Shown piece after piece: positions 1 to 9,999 of a stretch of DNA of 64,000 nt. Source of the DNA: Halogeometricum pallidum JCM 14848 (GTDB taxonomy: Archaea > Halobacteriota > Halobacteria > Halobacteriales > Haloferacaceae); assembly GCF_000337095.1 (NCBI RefSeq), contig NZ_AOIV01000044.1, forward strand, positions 1 to 64,000, read 5' to 3'. The notes under the pieces are model-generated. The model had not been told where the DNA came from and did not search any database. It saw only the letters and a program-made list of their open reading frames with translations. A program made the position numbers and the translations under genes. Within the stretch, counting starts at the first letter, position 1; the number at the start of each line of letters is the position of its first letter.

Positions 1-20
1 GAGATGTGTATAAGAGACAG
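1..20. other. Nextera transposase mosaic-end adapter (artefact)
   Basis: Positions 2-20 are exactly the 19-base Tn5/Nextera mosaic end (agatgtgtataagagacag), preceded by a g as in the longer library adapter. This is library sequence left at a contig end, not genome. It creates a false ATG at position 4 and the well-known contaminant peptide MCIRDS at the N-terminus of the first gene. Confidence 0.97.
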
Positions 21-807
21 CGACAAGGTCGTCCTCGGCTCTCACACCGACCGCGCGGCGGAGACGCTCCGCGCGGTGTTCGACCCTCTCGTCGAACAGG
101 CCACCGACGCCGCCGTCGTCGAGACGGGCATCCGCGAGGCCGAGATGATAAAGTACGCGAACAACGCGTTCCTCGCGGCGAAGATATCGCTCGTGAACGA
201 CCTCGCGAACATCTGCAAGGAGTACGGCGTGGACTCCTCGGAGGTGCTGGAGGCCATCGGCCTCGACTCCCGCATCGGTTCGGAGTTCCTCGGCGCGGGC
301 GTCGGGTGGGGTGGCAGTTGCTTCCCGAAGGACGTGGCCGCCATCGTCGCCGCCGCGCGCGACGTGGGCTACGAACCGGCGATGCTCGAGGCCGCCGTCG
401 CGGTGAACGACCGCCAACCCGTCCGGATGCTCGACATCCTCCGCGACCACGTCGACCCCGACGGCGCGCGCGTCGCCGTCCTGGGCCTCGCGTTCAAACC
501 CGGCACCGACGACGTGCGCAACTCCCGCGCGATTCCGCTCATCGACGCCCTCCTTGACGCCGGCGCGGACGTGGTCGGCTACGACCCCGTCGCCACCGAA
601 AACTTCCGCGAGCACTTCCCGGACATCGACTACGCCGACTCCGCGGCCGCCGCTCTCGACGGCGCGGACGCCGCCCTCGTCGTCACCGACTGGGACGAGT
701 TCGCCGCCATGTACGACGAGTTCGACGCGATGAACAAGCCAATAGTGGTCGACGGCCGCAACATCGTCACCCGCCGCGACGACATAGTCTACGAGTCACT
801 CGTCTGA
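21..807 (+). CDS. aglM: UDP-glucose 6-dehydrogenase AglM, C-terminal part (5' truncated)
   Basis: This NAD-dependent enzyme oxidises UDP-glucose to UDP-glucuronate, the donor for glucuronic acid in haloarchaeal N-glycans. The visible part contains the central helical domain ([14 protein letters not shown]), the catalytic-cysteine motif GGSCFPKD near 300-330, and the C-terminal domain with [16 protein letters not shown]. About 262 residues remain of an expected ~430, so the N-terminal Rossmann half lies beyond the contig end. The first six codons of the open frame are adapter and should be ignored. Next to aglB this is AglM, as in Haloferax volcanii. It feeds AglG downstream. Confidence 0.9.
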
Positions 808-1007
808 GGCCGAAACGCCGGAAGGCGCTCGCACTTCTCTCTCGCTCTCTCACCGTTTCGTCCTCGCATTTCCCCCATCCGTCGCCCGGTTCTCGTCGTC
901 CCCGTCGCCGTCGCTACCCGGCGAGGCGACTCTCCGGCGAGACGTAGCAAAGATACGAGAGCGAATGCGAAAGACGAGAGACGGGAGAACCGAGCCGCCG
1001 GACTAAC

Positions 1008-4000
1008 CTACGCCGACGGCTCCGCCGCGAACGTCAAGTCCGGAGTGACGAGCGGCGAGGCGTCCACCGAACCGGACGGCGTCGACGTGCCGGCGGCGTC
1101 AGACGACGTACCGCCCGACTCGGCCGACGTGCCGGAGGTGCCCGACGCCGACGCGTTGCTCGATGCGCCCGAGGAGTTGTTCGACGTCTGCGTCTGAAGC
1201 TGTTGTGCGTTCCGCTCCAGTTCGACCGTGAGCGTGTCGTTCTCGGCGCCGTTCACCTGTCCCTCCGGCACCGAGAGGTTCGCGCTCTGTCGCACGATGT
1301 AACCGCTCTCGTTGACGCTCGCGCCGGTCGACACCGTGTACGGGCCGGCCGCGCGGACGCTGACGTTCGTGTACCCCCGCTCGGGACCGTACTCGTCGTA
1401 GCCTGTCGTCGAGTACGGCAGCGTCATCGTGAACTCGCCGTTGTTGTTCGTCTGGGCCTTCTGCGTGTAGGTGAACGTGCTGTTCGACCCCGGCATCCGC
1501 ATCCGCACGCTCGCGGTGACGGTGCTGTTGGCGGGCGCACCGCTTCCCTGCACCGTCGCGCCGGGAACGCGCTCGAACGTCTTCACCCACGAGTTGTCGC
1601 TCGGGAGGACCGCCTGCAGGTCGCTGATCTGCCGGACGGTGAACCCGGCGGCCCGCGCGTCGCCGACGGCCAACTGGATGTAGCTGTTCGAGGACAGCGC
1701 GGAGGTCTGACTCGCCTGCACGAGGCGGTAGTGCTGGAGCGCCGGCACGTCCTCCTCGGGGTAGCCGCCGATGCCGCCGACCTGAGCGGTCCCGTCCCGT
1801 TCGACGAACTGGCGGGCCGCGCTCATGTTGTTGAACTGGCGGATGACCGAGGCGTTGCCGCGCGGGTTCCTATCGATCGTCTGGTTGTTCTGCAGCGTCT
1901 GCGGTTCCCAGTCGACGACGACCGGTGCGGCCGACTGCGAACTCCCGTGGTAGTAGTACAGTCGGGTCATCAGGCTGTCGTAGTAGCGCTGGTCGCGGAC
2001 CAGGAAGTTCTGTCCGGCGTACGATCCATCGCTGTTGAAGCGGTAGACGCGCGTCGTGAAGAAGTCGTCCTGCGAGACGTTCTTCTCGGCGTCGTAGAAG
2101 ACGGTGGGGGCGCTGAACTTCGACCCGGGTGAGACCATCTTCCAGTCGACCATCACGTAGCGGGTCTGCTCGCCCTCGGTGCTCTGGGAGGCGAGGACGT
2201 CCTGCGCCTGACTCTCGTTGGGGGCGAGAAGGAAGTTCGCCGCCTCCGTCGCTCCCTGCTGGAACGGGTTGGCGTTCGGAATGCGCTCGCCCTCGACGGT
2301 GATCCAGTGACCGTAGTCCCACCACGACATCACGCCGTACGCGCCTTCGGGATACTTGAAGTCCTCGGTGTACTCGTACGTACCGTACTGGTCCAGTTGG
2401 TCGGCGTTACCCGCGCCGCCGAAGTCGCCCTCGGCGGGCGTCGACTGGTTCATCCACTCGAGAGACTCCTCCCAGATGAGCACTTCTCCGGGGGACGTGG
2501 AGGCGCCAACCTGCCATGCGGTGCTGGTCGTCGCGCTGCTTCCGGACGCCGTGCTCACCGATATCGGGACGACGAGGGCGGGCGTGAGGATGAGCAGAAT
2601 CGCCGCGACGACGGCGATGACCTGGTAGCCCGAGACGTCGTTCACGCGCTTGACCGATTGGAGGCCGAGGTAGCTCGACCCGACGAGTTCGCCGATGAGG
2701 TAGGCGTTGGCGACGGCGACGGCGACGGCGAGATAGTAGTTGAAGCGCACCTGCGTGAACGCCGCCGCGGTGATGAACGCCAGCCAGACGAGGACGAACA
2801 GCCGCTCGGGTTCGTAGCGCGCCTGCAGGACGGCGCCGACGATGAGCGCCGAGACGATAACGAGACCGACGAGTGCCGGATCGACGCCGATAGCGTCGCC
2901 GACGAGACCGGTTATCGCCGGGACGAGGAGGATGACACCGATGGCCGCGAGCGCGCCGATTGCGTATCCGATCTTACGCGAACCGCCGTCGCGGATGAGC
3001 GGCTTGGCCGTCAGCCAGACGACCGCCGCGACCCCGGTGAAGAAGGTGAAGCCGTACTCGAGGATGATGGCGTTCGCGCCCGTCACCGACCCGGAGAGGA
3101 ACGGTTGCGCCTCGCCGATGGTCCGCGTCGACGCACCGGCGCTGAATCCGACGGTTCGGAGCAGGTTGTGAGTGATGCTCCCAAATACGTCAGGTAGGAT
3201 GACCGCGAATAGTCCGACGGCGACGAGGATGAGACCGCCGACGGCCGCCGGGTACAGCGACTCGTCGATATCCTTCGATTCCCAGACACGGGCGAGCGCC
3301 GCGAGGACGACGGCGCCGGCGCCGACACCGAGAGAGAGGAGGGGCTGAAGGAGCGTAAAGCCCGTCACGCCGAAGCCGGGTTCCTCGATGAGCGCGAACA
3401 TCATCGCGCTCGTCACGAGCATCGAGACGGCGGCGACGTAGGCGACCGGTTCGGGAGAGTCTCCGCGTACGTGGTCGTGCACCATCTGCAGAACGAAGTA
3501 GACGCCGACGATGCCGACGAGGAGAATTCCCGGCGGCCACACCCACATGTAGACCCCGGTGGCGAATCCGGCGAGGGCCGCCCAGAGGGTCGGTCGGCGG
3601 AGCGCTTGCCCGTCTCGTTGTGCGACGAGTTCCCAGACGGGTTTCTCACGCGCCGCGACCGTGAGCGCGATCATGATCGCGAAGACGGCGAACGCCATGA
3701 ACAGCGGTTCCGCGACGTTGTGATCGGCGAAGCCGACGAGGCCGCGACGGAGGAACGTCCCCGGGAGGAGCATGAGCACGACAGCGCCGAACAGGCCGCC
3801 GATGCGACCGCCGAGGCGTCTGCCGATGAGGTACGTCGGAATCACGGTGAGGGCGCCAAACACGGCGGGGGCGACCAACAGGGTCTTCCCGACGAGCATC
3901 TGAGAGGGGTCGCCGAGACCGAGTATCAGGGCGGCGGTGGCGATCAGTTGGTCGTACAGCGTACCAAACTGACCGGCGAGCGTTCCGTACGGGAACCCGG

Positions 4001-4238
4001 TCCACGGGTCGAACGGCATCGTGAACGGCCAGTTCCTGACCGTGTAGTTCACTTGGCGGAGGTGGTACCACGCGTCGTTTCCGGAGAAGAACACTTCGCC
4101 GTCGACGATAAACCGGTCGTAGCTGCGGAGTCGTATCCACAGCATGACGGCGAAGATGCCGGCGAGGACGGCTTTAGGGTAGTGAGTACGGAGGGAATCC
4201 GCTGCGGAGGGCGAACTCTCTCGTTGCGAATCGCTCAT
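1008..4238 (-). CDS. aglB: Dolichyl-phosphate oligosaccharyltransferase AglB
   Basis: AglB is the STT3-family oligosaccharyltransferase that moves the lipid-linked glycan to Asn of secreted proteins on the outer face of the membrane. The 1,076-residue protein has an N-terminal part of many membrane segments with the acidic loop FFSGNDAWYHLR, then a large external domain with the signature WWDYGHW at residues 639-645. A Ser/Asn-rich low-complexity tail follows. The open frame extends to 4325, but I chose ATG 4238 (MSDSQRESSP) because a TATA-like box lies 20-34 bases before it and the added 29 residues look non-coding. It is divergent from aglG. Confidence 0.96.
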   Translation of the reverse strand: MSDSQRESSPSAADSLRTHYPKAVLAGIFAVMLWIRLRSYDRFIVDGEVFFSGNDAWYHLRQVNYTVRNWPFTMPFDPWTGFPYGTLAGQFGTLYDQLIATAALILGLGDPSQMLVGKTLLVAPAVFGALTVIPTYLIGRRLGGRIGGLFGAVVLMLLPGTFLRRGLVGFADHNVAEPLFMAFAVFAIMIALTVAAREKPVWELVAQRDGQALRRPTLWAALAGFATGVYMWVWPPGILLVGIVGVYFVLQMVHDHVRGDSPEPVAYVAAVSMLVTSAMMFALIEEPGFGVTGFTLLQPLLSLGVGAGAVVLAALARVWESKDIDESLYPAAVGGLILVAVGLFAVILPDVFGSITHNLLRTVGFSAGASTRTIGEAQPFLSGSVTGANAIILEYGFTFFTGVAAVVWLTAKPLIRDGGSRKIGYAIGALAAIGVILLVPAITGLVGDAIGVDPALVGLVIVSALIVGAVLQARYEPERLFVLVWLAFITAAAFTQVRFNYYLAVAVAVANAYLIGELVGSSYLGLQSVKRVNDVSGYQVIAVVAAILLILTPALVVPISVSTASGSSATTSTAWQVGASTSPGEVLIWEESLEWMNQSTPAEGDFGGAGNADQLDQYGTYEYTEDFKYPEGAYGVMSWWDYGHWITVEGERIPNANPFQQGATEAANFLLAPNESQAQDVLASQSTEGEQTRYVMVDWKMVSPGSKFSAPTVFYDAEKNVSQDDFFTTRVYRFNSDGSYAGQNFLVRDQRYYDSLMTRLYYYHGSSQSAAPVVVDWEPQTLQNNQTIDRNPRGNASVIRQFNNMSAARQFVERDGTAQVGGIGGYPEEDVPALQHYRLVQASQTSALSSNSYIQLAVGDARAAGFTVRQISDLQAVLPSDNSWVKTFERVPGATVQGSGAPANSTVTASVRMRMPGSNSTFTYTQKAQTNNNGEFTMTLPYSTTGYDEYGPERGYTNVSVRAAGPYTVSTGASVNESGYIVRQSANLSVPEGQVNGAENDTLTVELERNAQQLQTQTSNNSSGASSNASASGTSGTSAESGGTSSDAAGTSTPSGSVDASPLVTPDLTFAAEPSA

Positions 4239-4256
4239 CGTCTCCACCGACTGGGA

Positions 4257-4272
4257 ATATATTGATAAGCCT
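4257..4272 (-). promoter_or_regulatory. aglB promoter TATA region
   Basis: Read on the minus strand this is cttatcaatatatt, an AT-rich island in GC-rich DNA, 20-34 bases before ATG 4238. A purine stretch ggagacg sits directly before the ATG. Confidence 0.5.
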
Positions 4273-4326
4273 TGTGATGCACGTTCTGGGGGGTCTAACC
4301 CGCTAACGCGGGCATTGAAGGACAAC

Positions 4327-4334
4327 GTTTATCA
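4327..4334 (+). promoter_or_regulatory. aglG promoter TATA box
   Basis: The sequence gtttatca lies about 25-32 bases before ATG 4359, the spacing expected for a leaderless haloarchaeal transcript. With the aglB box it forms a compact divergent promoter region of 120 bases. Confidence 0.5.
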
Positions 4335-4358
4335 GATATCCGAAGATAGCCTCCCTAG

Positions 4359-5300
4359 ATGAAGATTTCCGTAGTCGTCTGTACCTACTCGATGGAGCGA
4401 TACCCCTCTTTCAGCGAGTGCGTCGAGAGCGTCCTCGCGCAGACGTACGACGACTTGGAGATCGTTCTCGTCGTCGACGGCAACGAGGAAGTCTTCTCGC
4501 GGGTCGAGGCGGACTTCGGAGGTCTCGACGACGTCATCCTCCACTGCAACGACGAGAACCGCGGCATCTCGTACAGTCGAACGAAGGGAGCGAAACTCGC
4601 GTCTGGCGATGTCGTCGCCATGATCGACGACGACGCCACCGCCGAACCCGATTGGATAGAGAAGATCGTCGCGACGTACGAGGCGAACCCCGAGGCCGTC
4701 GCAGTTGGCGGGAACGTCATCCCCGATTGGGTGGCCGAGAAGCCCGACTTCTTCCCCTCGGAGTTTTACTGGCTCGTCGGCTGCGACGAACGCGGGTTCG
4801 GCAACCACCTCGACGAGGTGCGCAACACCTACGGCTCGAACATCTCGTTCGATCGCGACGCGTTCTTGGAAGCCGGCGGCTACGACGAGAACACCGGTCG
4901 TAAAGGTGACCGGCACATCCAAGCACACGAGGCGCCGGTCTGCGTCCGCATCTACGAGAACACCGGTAAGCGAGTCATCTACAACAAGCGCGCCCGCGTC
5001 CACCACAAACTGTTCGAGTACCGGACCGACTTCCGATGGCTCGTCTTCCGGTCGTTCTGGCAGGGCTACTCCAAGCGCGTCATGGACCTCATCCTGCCGC
5101 AGGCCTCCGAAGGAAAGAACGAGTACCTGAAGGACCTTCTGACCGCCTACGTCCCCGACCGCCTGTACGAACTCGCAAAGCGGCCTTCAGCGGCGAAGGT
5201 CCAACAATTGATCGCGATATTCGTGTTTACCGCGGCTGTCGGGTTCGGATATCTGTACGGAGTGTTGACACCGAATCTCGTTGAACAGGCGAACTCCTGA
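4359..5300 (+). CDS. aglG: Family 2 glycosyltransferase AglG (glucuronosyltransferase of the N-glycan)
   Basis: This 313-residue enzyme has a GT-A fold. It starts with the nucleotide-binding strand ISVVVCTYSMERYPSF and has the metal-binding DDD at residues 90-92 (MIDDDATAEPDW). There is a GCDERGFG/YGSNISFDR acceptor region and one C-terminal membrane segment at about 282-303 (QLIAIFVFTAAVGFGYLYGVL). Length, C-terminal anchor and position beside aglB match H. volcanii AglG, which adds glucuronic acid to glucosyl-dolichyl phosphate. It would use UDP-glucuronate from AglM. Its stop is 20 bases from the stop of the convergent next gene. Confidence 0.88.
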   Translation: MKISVVVCTYSMERYPSFSECVESVLAQTYDDLEIVLVVDGNEEVFSRVEADFGGLDDVILHCNDENRGISYSRTKGAKLASGDVVAMIDDDATAEPDWIEKIVATYEANPEAVAVGGNVIPDWVAEKPDFFPSEFYWLVGCDERGFGNHLDEVRNTYGSNISFDRDAFLEAGGYDENTGRKGDRHIQAHEAPVCVRIYENTGKRVIYNKRARVHHKLFEYRTDFRWLVFRSFWQGYSKRVMDLILPQASEGKNEYLKDLLTAYVPDRLYELAKRPSAAKVQQLIAIFVFTAAVGFGYLYGVLTPNLVEQANS

Positions 5301-5319
5301 GCGGACTCTCCCTATTGAA

Positions 5320-6213
5320 TCACCGCGTGTGTCCGCGGATATATCGGACGTATTCGCGATAGTAACCGAGTGCGCGGACCCCCGTCATCGTCACTGAGAG
5401 GAGGCTGAACAGGAGTCGTTTCGCTGTCGAGAGCGACCGTCCATCAGCGTGGTCTGGGGATTTCACACCGCTCGGTCGGGGTGGGAGTCCCGGTCGACCG
5501 AACCGGGTCGGGTAGAACTCCTGTCGCTGACAGAGGCCGCGTCCGACTCGAAGCTCCTTTTTCAGAAGCGACGCAAACGAGTCTCGAACGGGGTGGTATA
5601 GCGTTGCGTCGGCCGCGAATGCCTGTCTGTATCCCGCTTCGGCGACGCGAACACCGAACTCTGAATCCCCTCCGGAGACCAACCGGGCGTCGAAATCGCC
5701 GACGTCCTCGAACACCGCTCGCTGGACGAGGAGACAACACGTCGGCGCATAGTGCTGCTGTCGGATGTATCGCTCTATCGGGAACGCTGTCTCGGAGTCG
5801 AATTCCGCGGCGAGCGTTCGTGGACCGTCGATGACGAGTTCGACGTCGCACCCGACATACGACGCGTCTTCGGTCACTTCGACCGCTCTCGATAGCCAGT
5901 CTTCGTCCATATACATATCGGCGTCGACGAACGCAAGGATATCTCCGGAGGATGCCGCGATTCCGGCGTTTCGGGCAGCATACGATCCCCGTACTTCGTC
6001 CTCGACAACGAGTTCGATAACGTCGCGTTCGGCCGTGAACCGACGAATGACGTCTCTGGTACCGTCGGTTGAACCGTTATCCACGGCGATGACCTCCGTT
6101 AGCTCTCGGGGGTACGTCTGCGCGGTGAGCGCCGATAGTGTGTCCCTGATTCCCTCGGGGTCGTTGTAGACTGGGATGACGACGGAAACGCGGGGACGGT
6201 CAGCAGTCTGCAT
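5320..6213 (-). CDS. Family 2 glycosyltransferase, AglE/AglI type
   Basis: The 297-residue GT-A glycosyltransferase has [14 protein letters not shown] at the N-terminus, [12 protein letters not shown], and the metal motif DAD in [13 protein letters not shown] motif VSGGDSEFG lies in the acceptor half. The C-terminal region ([22 protein letters not shown]) could bind the membrane. Position between aglG and aglF suggests AglI, but similarity in layout to AglE is as good; both add later hexuronic acids in H. volcanii. ATG 6225 is possible, but ATG 6213 has a ctaaa/tttag box at 6238-6242 with 25-29 base spacing, so I chose it. It lies 48 bases after aglF on the same strand. Confidence 0.8.
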   Translation of the reverse strand: MQTADRPRVSVVIPVYNDPEGIRDTLSALTAQTYPRELTEVIAVDNGSTDGTRDVIRRFTAERDVIELVVEDEVRGSYAARNAGIAASSGDILAFVDADMYMDEDWLSRAVEVTEDASYVGCDVELVIDGPRTLAAEFDSETAFPIERYIRQQHYAPTCCLLVQRAVFEDVGDFDARLVSGGDSEFGVRVAEAGYRQAFAADATLYHPVRDSFASLLKKELRVGRGLCQRQEFYPTRFGRPGLPPRPSGVKSPDHADGRSLSTAKRLLFSLLSVTMTGVRALGYYREYVRYIRGHTR

Positions 6214-6261
6214 CGACTCGCACATCGAACGGAGAAACTAAATGCGACCCGGATTCGCAGT

Positions 6262-6987
6262 CTACTCCTCCTCGGCTTCCGCCTGCAACCGCTCTTCGGC
6301 CTCGTCGCGGTCCTCCGGATAGCCGATGTCCATCCGCCAGCCGTCGATGCCGATGGCGTCGATGGTCCGACCCGACCGGATGAGCAGGTCGACCGCCTCG
6401 CTGATCTCGTACTCGCCGCGGTTCGAGGGTTGGACGAGGTGGCAGGCGTGGAAAATCTCGGGCGTGAACGTGTAGAAGCCGGTCATCACGAGGTTCGACT
6501 CGGGTTCGTCGGGCTTCTCGACGACTTCGATTATCTCCCCGTAGTCGTTCGTGACGCAGACGCCGTAGCGGGAGGCCTCCTCCCACGGCACCTCCTCGAC
6601 GAGGAACGCCGCGTCCGCGCGGTCCTCGCGCTGTCGTTTGACGACGTCCTGCAGGTTCGCGTTGAAGATGTTGTCGCCGAGCATCAGCATGAAGTCCTCG
6701 TCCACGTGGTCCTCGACGGTCAGAAGGGCGTGCGCGAGCCCTTTCTGCTCTCGTTGGTGCGCGTAGGTGATGGGGACGCCCCGGTACTCGTCGTCGTAAT
6801 GGCTGATGATGACCTCCTTCTTGTAGCCGACGACGACGACGAGTTTCTCGGCGCCGAGGTCGACGAGTTGGTCGAAGCAGTGGGTGAGGATGGGTTTGCC
6901 GTCGACTTCCACCATCCCCTTGGGCTTGTCTTCGGTGAGCGGTCGGAGTCTAGTTCCTTTGCCGGCGGCGAGGACGACTGCTTGCAT
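6262..6987 (-). CDS. aglF: UTP-glucose-1-phosphate uridylyltransferase AglF
   Basis: AglF makes UDP-glucose, the substrate of AglM and of AglJ-type transferases. The 241-residue protein carries the nucleotidyltransferase signature LAAGKGTRLRPLTEDKPKGM at residues 7-26, VDGKPILTHCFDQL, and LMLGDNIF for metal binding. It ends in an acidic tail. Length and location match H. volcanii AglF. A TATA box 24-28 bases before ATG 6987 indicates a leaderless start. The family also includes glucose-1-phosphate thymidylyltransferases, so the nucleotide is inferred from context. Confidence 0.88.
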   Translation of the reverse strand: MQAVVLAAGKGTRLRPLTEDKPKGMVEVDGKPILTHCFDQLVDLGAEKLVVVVGYKKEVIISHYDDEYRGVPITYAHQREQKGLAHALLTVEDHVDEDFMLMLGDNIFNANLQDVVKRQREDRADAAFLVEEVPWEEASRYGVCVTNDYGEIIEVVEKPDEPESNLVMTGFYTFTPEIFHACHLVQPSNRGEYEISEAVDLLIRSGRTIDAIGIDGWRMDIGYPEDRDEAEERLQAEAEEE

Positions 6988-7010
6988 GGATTAGGATTCA
7001 GGTGGACCTT

Positions 7011-7017
7011 GTAAATA
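7011..7017 (-). promoter_or_regulatory. aglF promoter TATA box
   Basis: On the minus strand atatttac lies 24-30 bases before the aglF ATG, with no Shine-Dalgarno, which fits leaderless transcription. Confidence 0.55.
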
Positions 7018-7148
7018 TGTTTGTGAGGTCCTCATCGCTAGCCTCTGTGGACCATGTACGTCAGTCCACCCAGTACTGGGCTGCCCGCGGCCTCTCGAAT
7101 CGCCTATGTCCACAGTCAATCTAATAACGATGGCCGAGGAAGAACCAG

Positions 7149-7682
7149 ATGCAGTACATGTTGTCTGATATTTACCACGCCTATCGCTCGGTCCGGTCGG
7201 AACTCGCACGCCGCTTTTACACCAAGTTCGTGAAGATACAAGTGCGGTCATACGGAAGCAGTTTACGAGTGAATGGGCCAACGAATCTGAACCGGTCTAC
7301 TACTCTCGGCGACGACGTTCACTTCAACGGACTCGAAATCAACGGCGAAGGCGAAGTGGAAATCGGAGACCACTTTCACTCTGGACGCGACTGTATCATT
7401 CACACCCAACGGCACAACTACCACGGTGAAGAACTCCCCTACGACGACGAGATGATTCACGAACCGGTGGTCGTGGGGGACAACGTCTGGCTCGGTCATC
7501 GAGTTATCGTTCTCCCGGGAGTAACAATAGAGGAGGGCGCAATCGTCCAAGCAGGAAGTGTCGTCGTCGAAGATGTCCCGAAGTGCGCTATCGTCGGCGG
7601 CCATCCGGCGACACAGTTCGCGAGTCGGGACGAAGACCACTACGACCGTCTCCGAAGCGAACAACTAGACCGTAAACGTTAG
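7149..7682 (+). CDS. Left-handed beta-helix O-acyltransferase (hexapeptide-repeat family)
   Basis: The 177-residue protein is built of hexapeptide repeats forming a trimeric left-handed beta helix (for example [42 protein letters not shown]). The catalytic-type histidine is in HTQRHNYHG. Members transfer acetyl or other acyl groups to sugars or amino sugars. In this cluster it probably acetylates the N-glycan or a nucleotide sugar, which is inference; a NeuD-like role in nonulosonate O-acetylation is one possibility. It marks the left edge of the AT-richer insert. Its stop codon overlaps that of the convergent sulfatase-like gene by four bases. Confidence 0.78.
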   Translation: MQYMLSDIYHAYRSVRSELARRFYTKFVKIQVRSYGSSLRVNGPTNLNRSTTLGDDVHFNGLEINGEGEVEIGDHFHSGRDCIIHTQRHNYHGEELPYDDEMIHEPVVVGDNVWLGHRVIVLPGVTIEEGAIVQAGSVVVEDVPKCAIVGGHPATQFASRDEDHYDRLRSEQLDRKR

Positions 7683-9550
7683 AAGTACCCCAACTGCCGA
7701 AGATGTTCTCTCGTCTCCTGATCGGTCTCTGCGGCGAGTCCCGAGTCGTCTACGATCGGTTTCTTCGTTACGAACGATGCGGCTTTGTCCCGTAGGTGTC
7801 GTTTTCTGTCCTCGTCTATGCTCTCTGCGTGGTCTCCCGTATCTCCCTCCCTGACCGCTTCGAGTCGGTAAAACTCCTCGTACTCCGGGCCTCGGTCAAT
7901 CGTCTCCTCGGTCGGTCGGTCGGGGAAGTTGTCTGAGTAAGTGAATATCCCCTTTATTCCCTCTTTTTCGACGGATACGTTGTACCAGTCGGGGTCTATC
8001 CGTTCGGTGATTCGAGTGCGGTCGGGGATGTCCTCTTGCCATGGGATGCCCGGACAGTACGGCGGCGGTGATTCACCGACTGCACGAGCGATTGTCGGTA
8101 ATATATCCAGTTCGTCCGTCTCCGTCGGCACGCTCCAATCGGAACCCTCTGGAGGTTTCACCAACACGGCCGGCCGGATGTTCTCGTCGTACAGGGACGT
8201 ATGGCTGTAAACTCCCCGCTCACCGAACTCTTCCCCATGGTCTCCAGTGATAATTATCAACGCGTCGTCGTACAGACCATGGGTTTCTAACCGGTCGAAC
8301 AGACGCACCAACTGTGACCCGATGTAGTCAACTGACTGGCCGTAGTACCGCTTAATTTCATCGAGTACCTGCGGGTCCATTGGGTCGTCAAGGGACCGAA
8401 CGAGTTTCAGGTAGTCCGAGTTATCCGGACGGAGGTCTGTAAACCGCTGGACCACGTCGTAATCTACTGAATCGCCATCGTACAAGCTTCGTGGTGGGTA
8501 GTACGGGTAATGTGCGTCGAAGAGGTGAGCGAAGTAGAATACGTTTGGATTCCCAACGTCAACGTCCAACCATTCGATCAGTTGGTCGACGGTTGCACGC
8601 GTGTCCGTCTCTCTGGTGTTCCAGCGGTCGTGAGCCATCTTGTGGAGTTTGAATCGGTCGAACCCACGACCGAAGCCGAACTCCGGAAGGATACGGGTGT
8701 GGCTCACGATGGCCGAAGATTTGTAGCCACGACGCGAGAGCAACTTCGGAATCGACTCCAGTTCCGGGTGGATCGGGTGACTCGGGTCACCCGGTTCGCG
8801 GGCACCGACGTATCTGTGGTCTCCCGGATGAACACCGGTGAACATCGATCCGTGAGACGGAGCGGTCCACCGTCCTTGAGTTCTCGGTTCTTTTGGACGG
8901 TAGAAGTCTCCACTATACGACTTGAAGACTGAGGTTAATTTCTCTGCGGCGTCCCACCGTAACGCATCGACAGAGAGTAGGACTATCGGTGGTTTCTCTG
9001 ATTCGTCTCGGAGACGAGGTGCCTGAAGTCGGGGTTTCTGTTGCTTGTACTGGTCATTCTCGGTGACGAGGTTGAGGAGTCGCGTACCCAGTGAACTCTG
9101 CGTGCTTTTCTCTGTCTCTAACGTTAGCGTACCCTCAACCACCGCCTCGTCGAACGTGAACCTAACAGGAAGATGTTCACGCTCGGGTGGCCCGCTATCT
9201 TCTTTCGTTGCTGTCCGACGAACCACCGTTCCATCATTCGTGACGAATTCTCCCACAACCCTGAACTCTTCACCACTCCCTGCGCCAACTACGTAAAAAT
9301 CGATTCGTTTGGTCGGTATTTCGCGGGAAAATTCTATTTCATCAGATTTCGAGACAGTAAAGTACCACTCCCCGCTTTGGATGATTGCGACTTCATTGGG
9401 AGCTTGAATGTACTCCGGGGACTCGAATGAGTCCACAAATTTGGTTATCTGAGGTGCCTTGCTTTTCTGGAGGAGAAAGTCGATGGGTTCAGAGAGATTT
9501 CCATGCCGAACGTGCTGGATACCCGTTTTTATACGTTCTCTGTCGATCAT
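7679..9550 (-). CDS. Sulfatase / alkaline-phosphatase superfamily hydrolase or transferase
   Basis: The 623-residue cytosolic-looking protein has an N-terminal beta-rich domain (about 1-180) of unknown role and a catalytic domain of the alkaline-phosphatase fold. Metal ligands are visible: D195 in [11 protein letters not shown]345 and H347 in LFDAHYP, D437 and H438 in [13 protein letters not shown]. The nucleophile position in WTAPSHG is Thr229. Sulfatases have Cys or Ser in CxPSR there, so a phosphodiesterase, phosphatase or phospho-group transferase is more likely than a classical sulfatase. The C-terminus [10 protein letters not shown] is typical of the family. Its partner may be the related 11,628 gene. 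No signal peptide is visible. Confidence 0.78.
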   Translation of the reverse strand: MIDRERIKTGIQHVRHGNLSEPIDFLLQKSKAPQITKFVDSFESPEYIQAPNEVAIIQSGEWYFTVSKSDEIEFSREIPTKRIDFYVVGAGSGEEFRVVGEFVTNDGTVVRRTATKEDSGPPEREHLPVRFTFDEAVVEGTLTLETEKSTQSSLGTRLLNLVTENDQYKQQKPRLQAPRLRDESEKPPIVLLSVDALRWDAAEKLTSVFKSYSGDFYRPKEPRTQGRWTAPSHGSMFTGVHPGDHRYVGAREPGDPSHPIHPELESIPKLLSRRGYKSSAIVSHTRILPEFGFGRGFDRFKLHKMAHDRWNTRETDTRATVDQLIEWLDVDVGNPNVFYFAHLFDAHYPYYPPRSLYDGDSVDYDVVQRFTDLRPDNSDYLKLVRSLDDPMDPQVLDEIKRYYGQSVDYIGSQLVRLFDRLETHGLYDDALIIITGDHGEEFGERGVYSHTSLYDENIRPAVLVKPPEGSDWSVPTETDELDILPTIARAVGESPPPYCPGIPWQEDIPDRTRITERIDPDWYNVSVEKEGIKGIFTYSDNFPDRPTEETIDRGPEYEEFYRLEAVREGDTGDHAESIDEDRKRHLRDKAASFVTKKPIVDDSGLAAETDQETREHLRQLGYF

Positions 9551-9999
9551 TATGAGTGAGTCACCTGTACGAAGCAGTGTCTATTAGCATTCGTGGATTC
9601 GAGACGACTTGTAAATACGACACTAATCTGCGAGAAGAATGTAACAGAAAATATCAATGACGACTTATCATCAGTGTAGTCGGACTAGTCGGCTTACTGT
9701 GTTGATGAAGACGACGCCAAGAGGTAGCGAAGCCTACTTAGTGAATATCAAGCTAACCGCTACTTCCTCTGATACCGTTTGAAACGCCCAAACCGACGGT
9801 AACCCAGTAGGACGTACGGTCTCTTTTAGCCTCGTCAATAAATATAGCGGGGTCTGTGAGACTCTGGGTGCGCGGTAGACAATCTATAGATGTAAGTGCC
9901 CTCACGATTGAGTCAGGACGACGAAAGATCAAAATCTTACCTTGTGACTATCTGCAATGTTAACAACTATCATATGCCGATTTTCGACTCTTCGTATCA
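9551..9999. other. AT-rich intergenic region without a convincing gene
   Basis: This 449-base stretch is much AT-richer than the flanking chromosome. I find no credible ORF. It must hold two divergent promoters: ctaatag read on the minus strand at about 9578-9588, before the gene starting at 9550, and aactatcatatg at about 9964-9975, before ATG 10000. An additional box aataaatata at 9836-9846 has no gene behind it. A short tandem repeat tagtcggac/tagtcgg lies near 9677-9693. Confidence 0.5.

Noticed and set aside
4239-4325. 29-residue N-terminal extension of AglB
   Set aside because: It would read through the promoter region; ATG 4238 has the TATA spacing and a normal N-terminus.
9677-9693. 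Short tandem repeat tagtcggac/tagtcgg as a possible attachment site
   Set aside because: Too short, and I see no matching copy at the other end of the AT-rich insert and no integrase.
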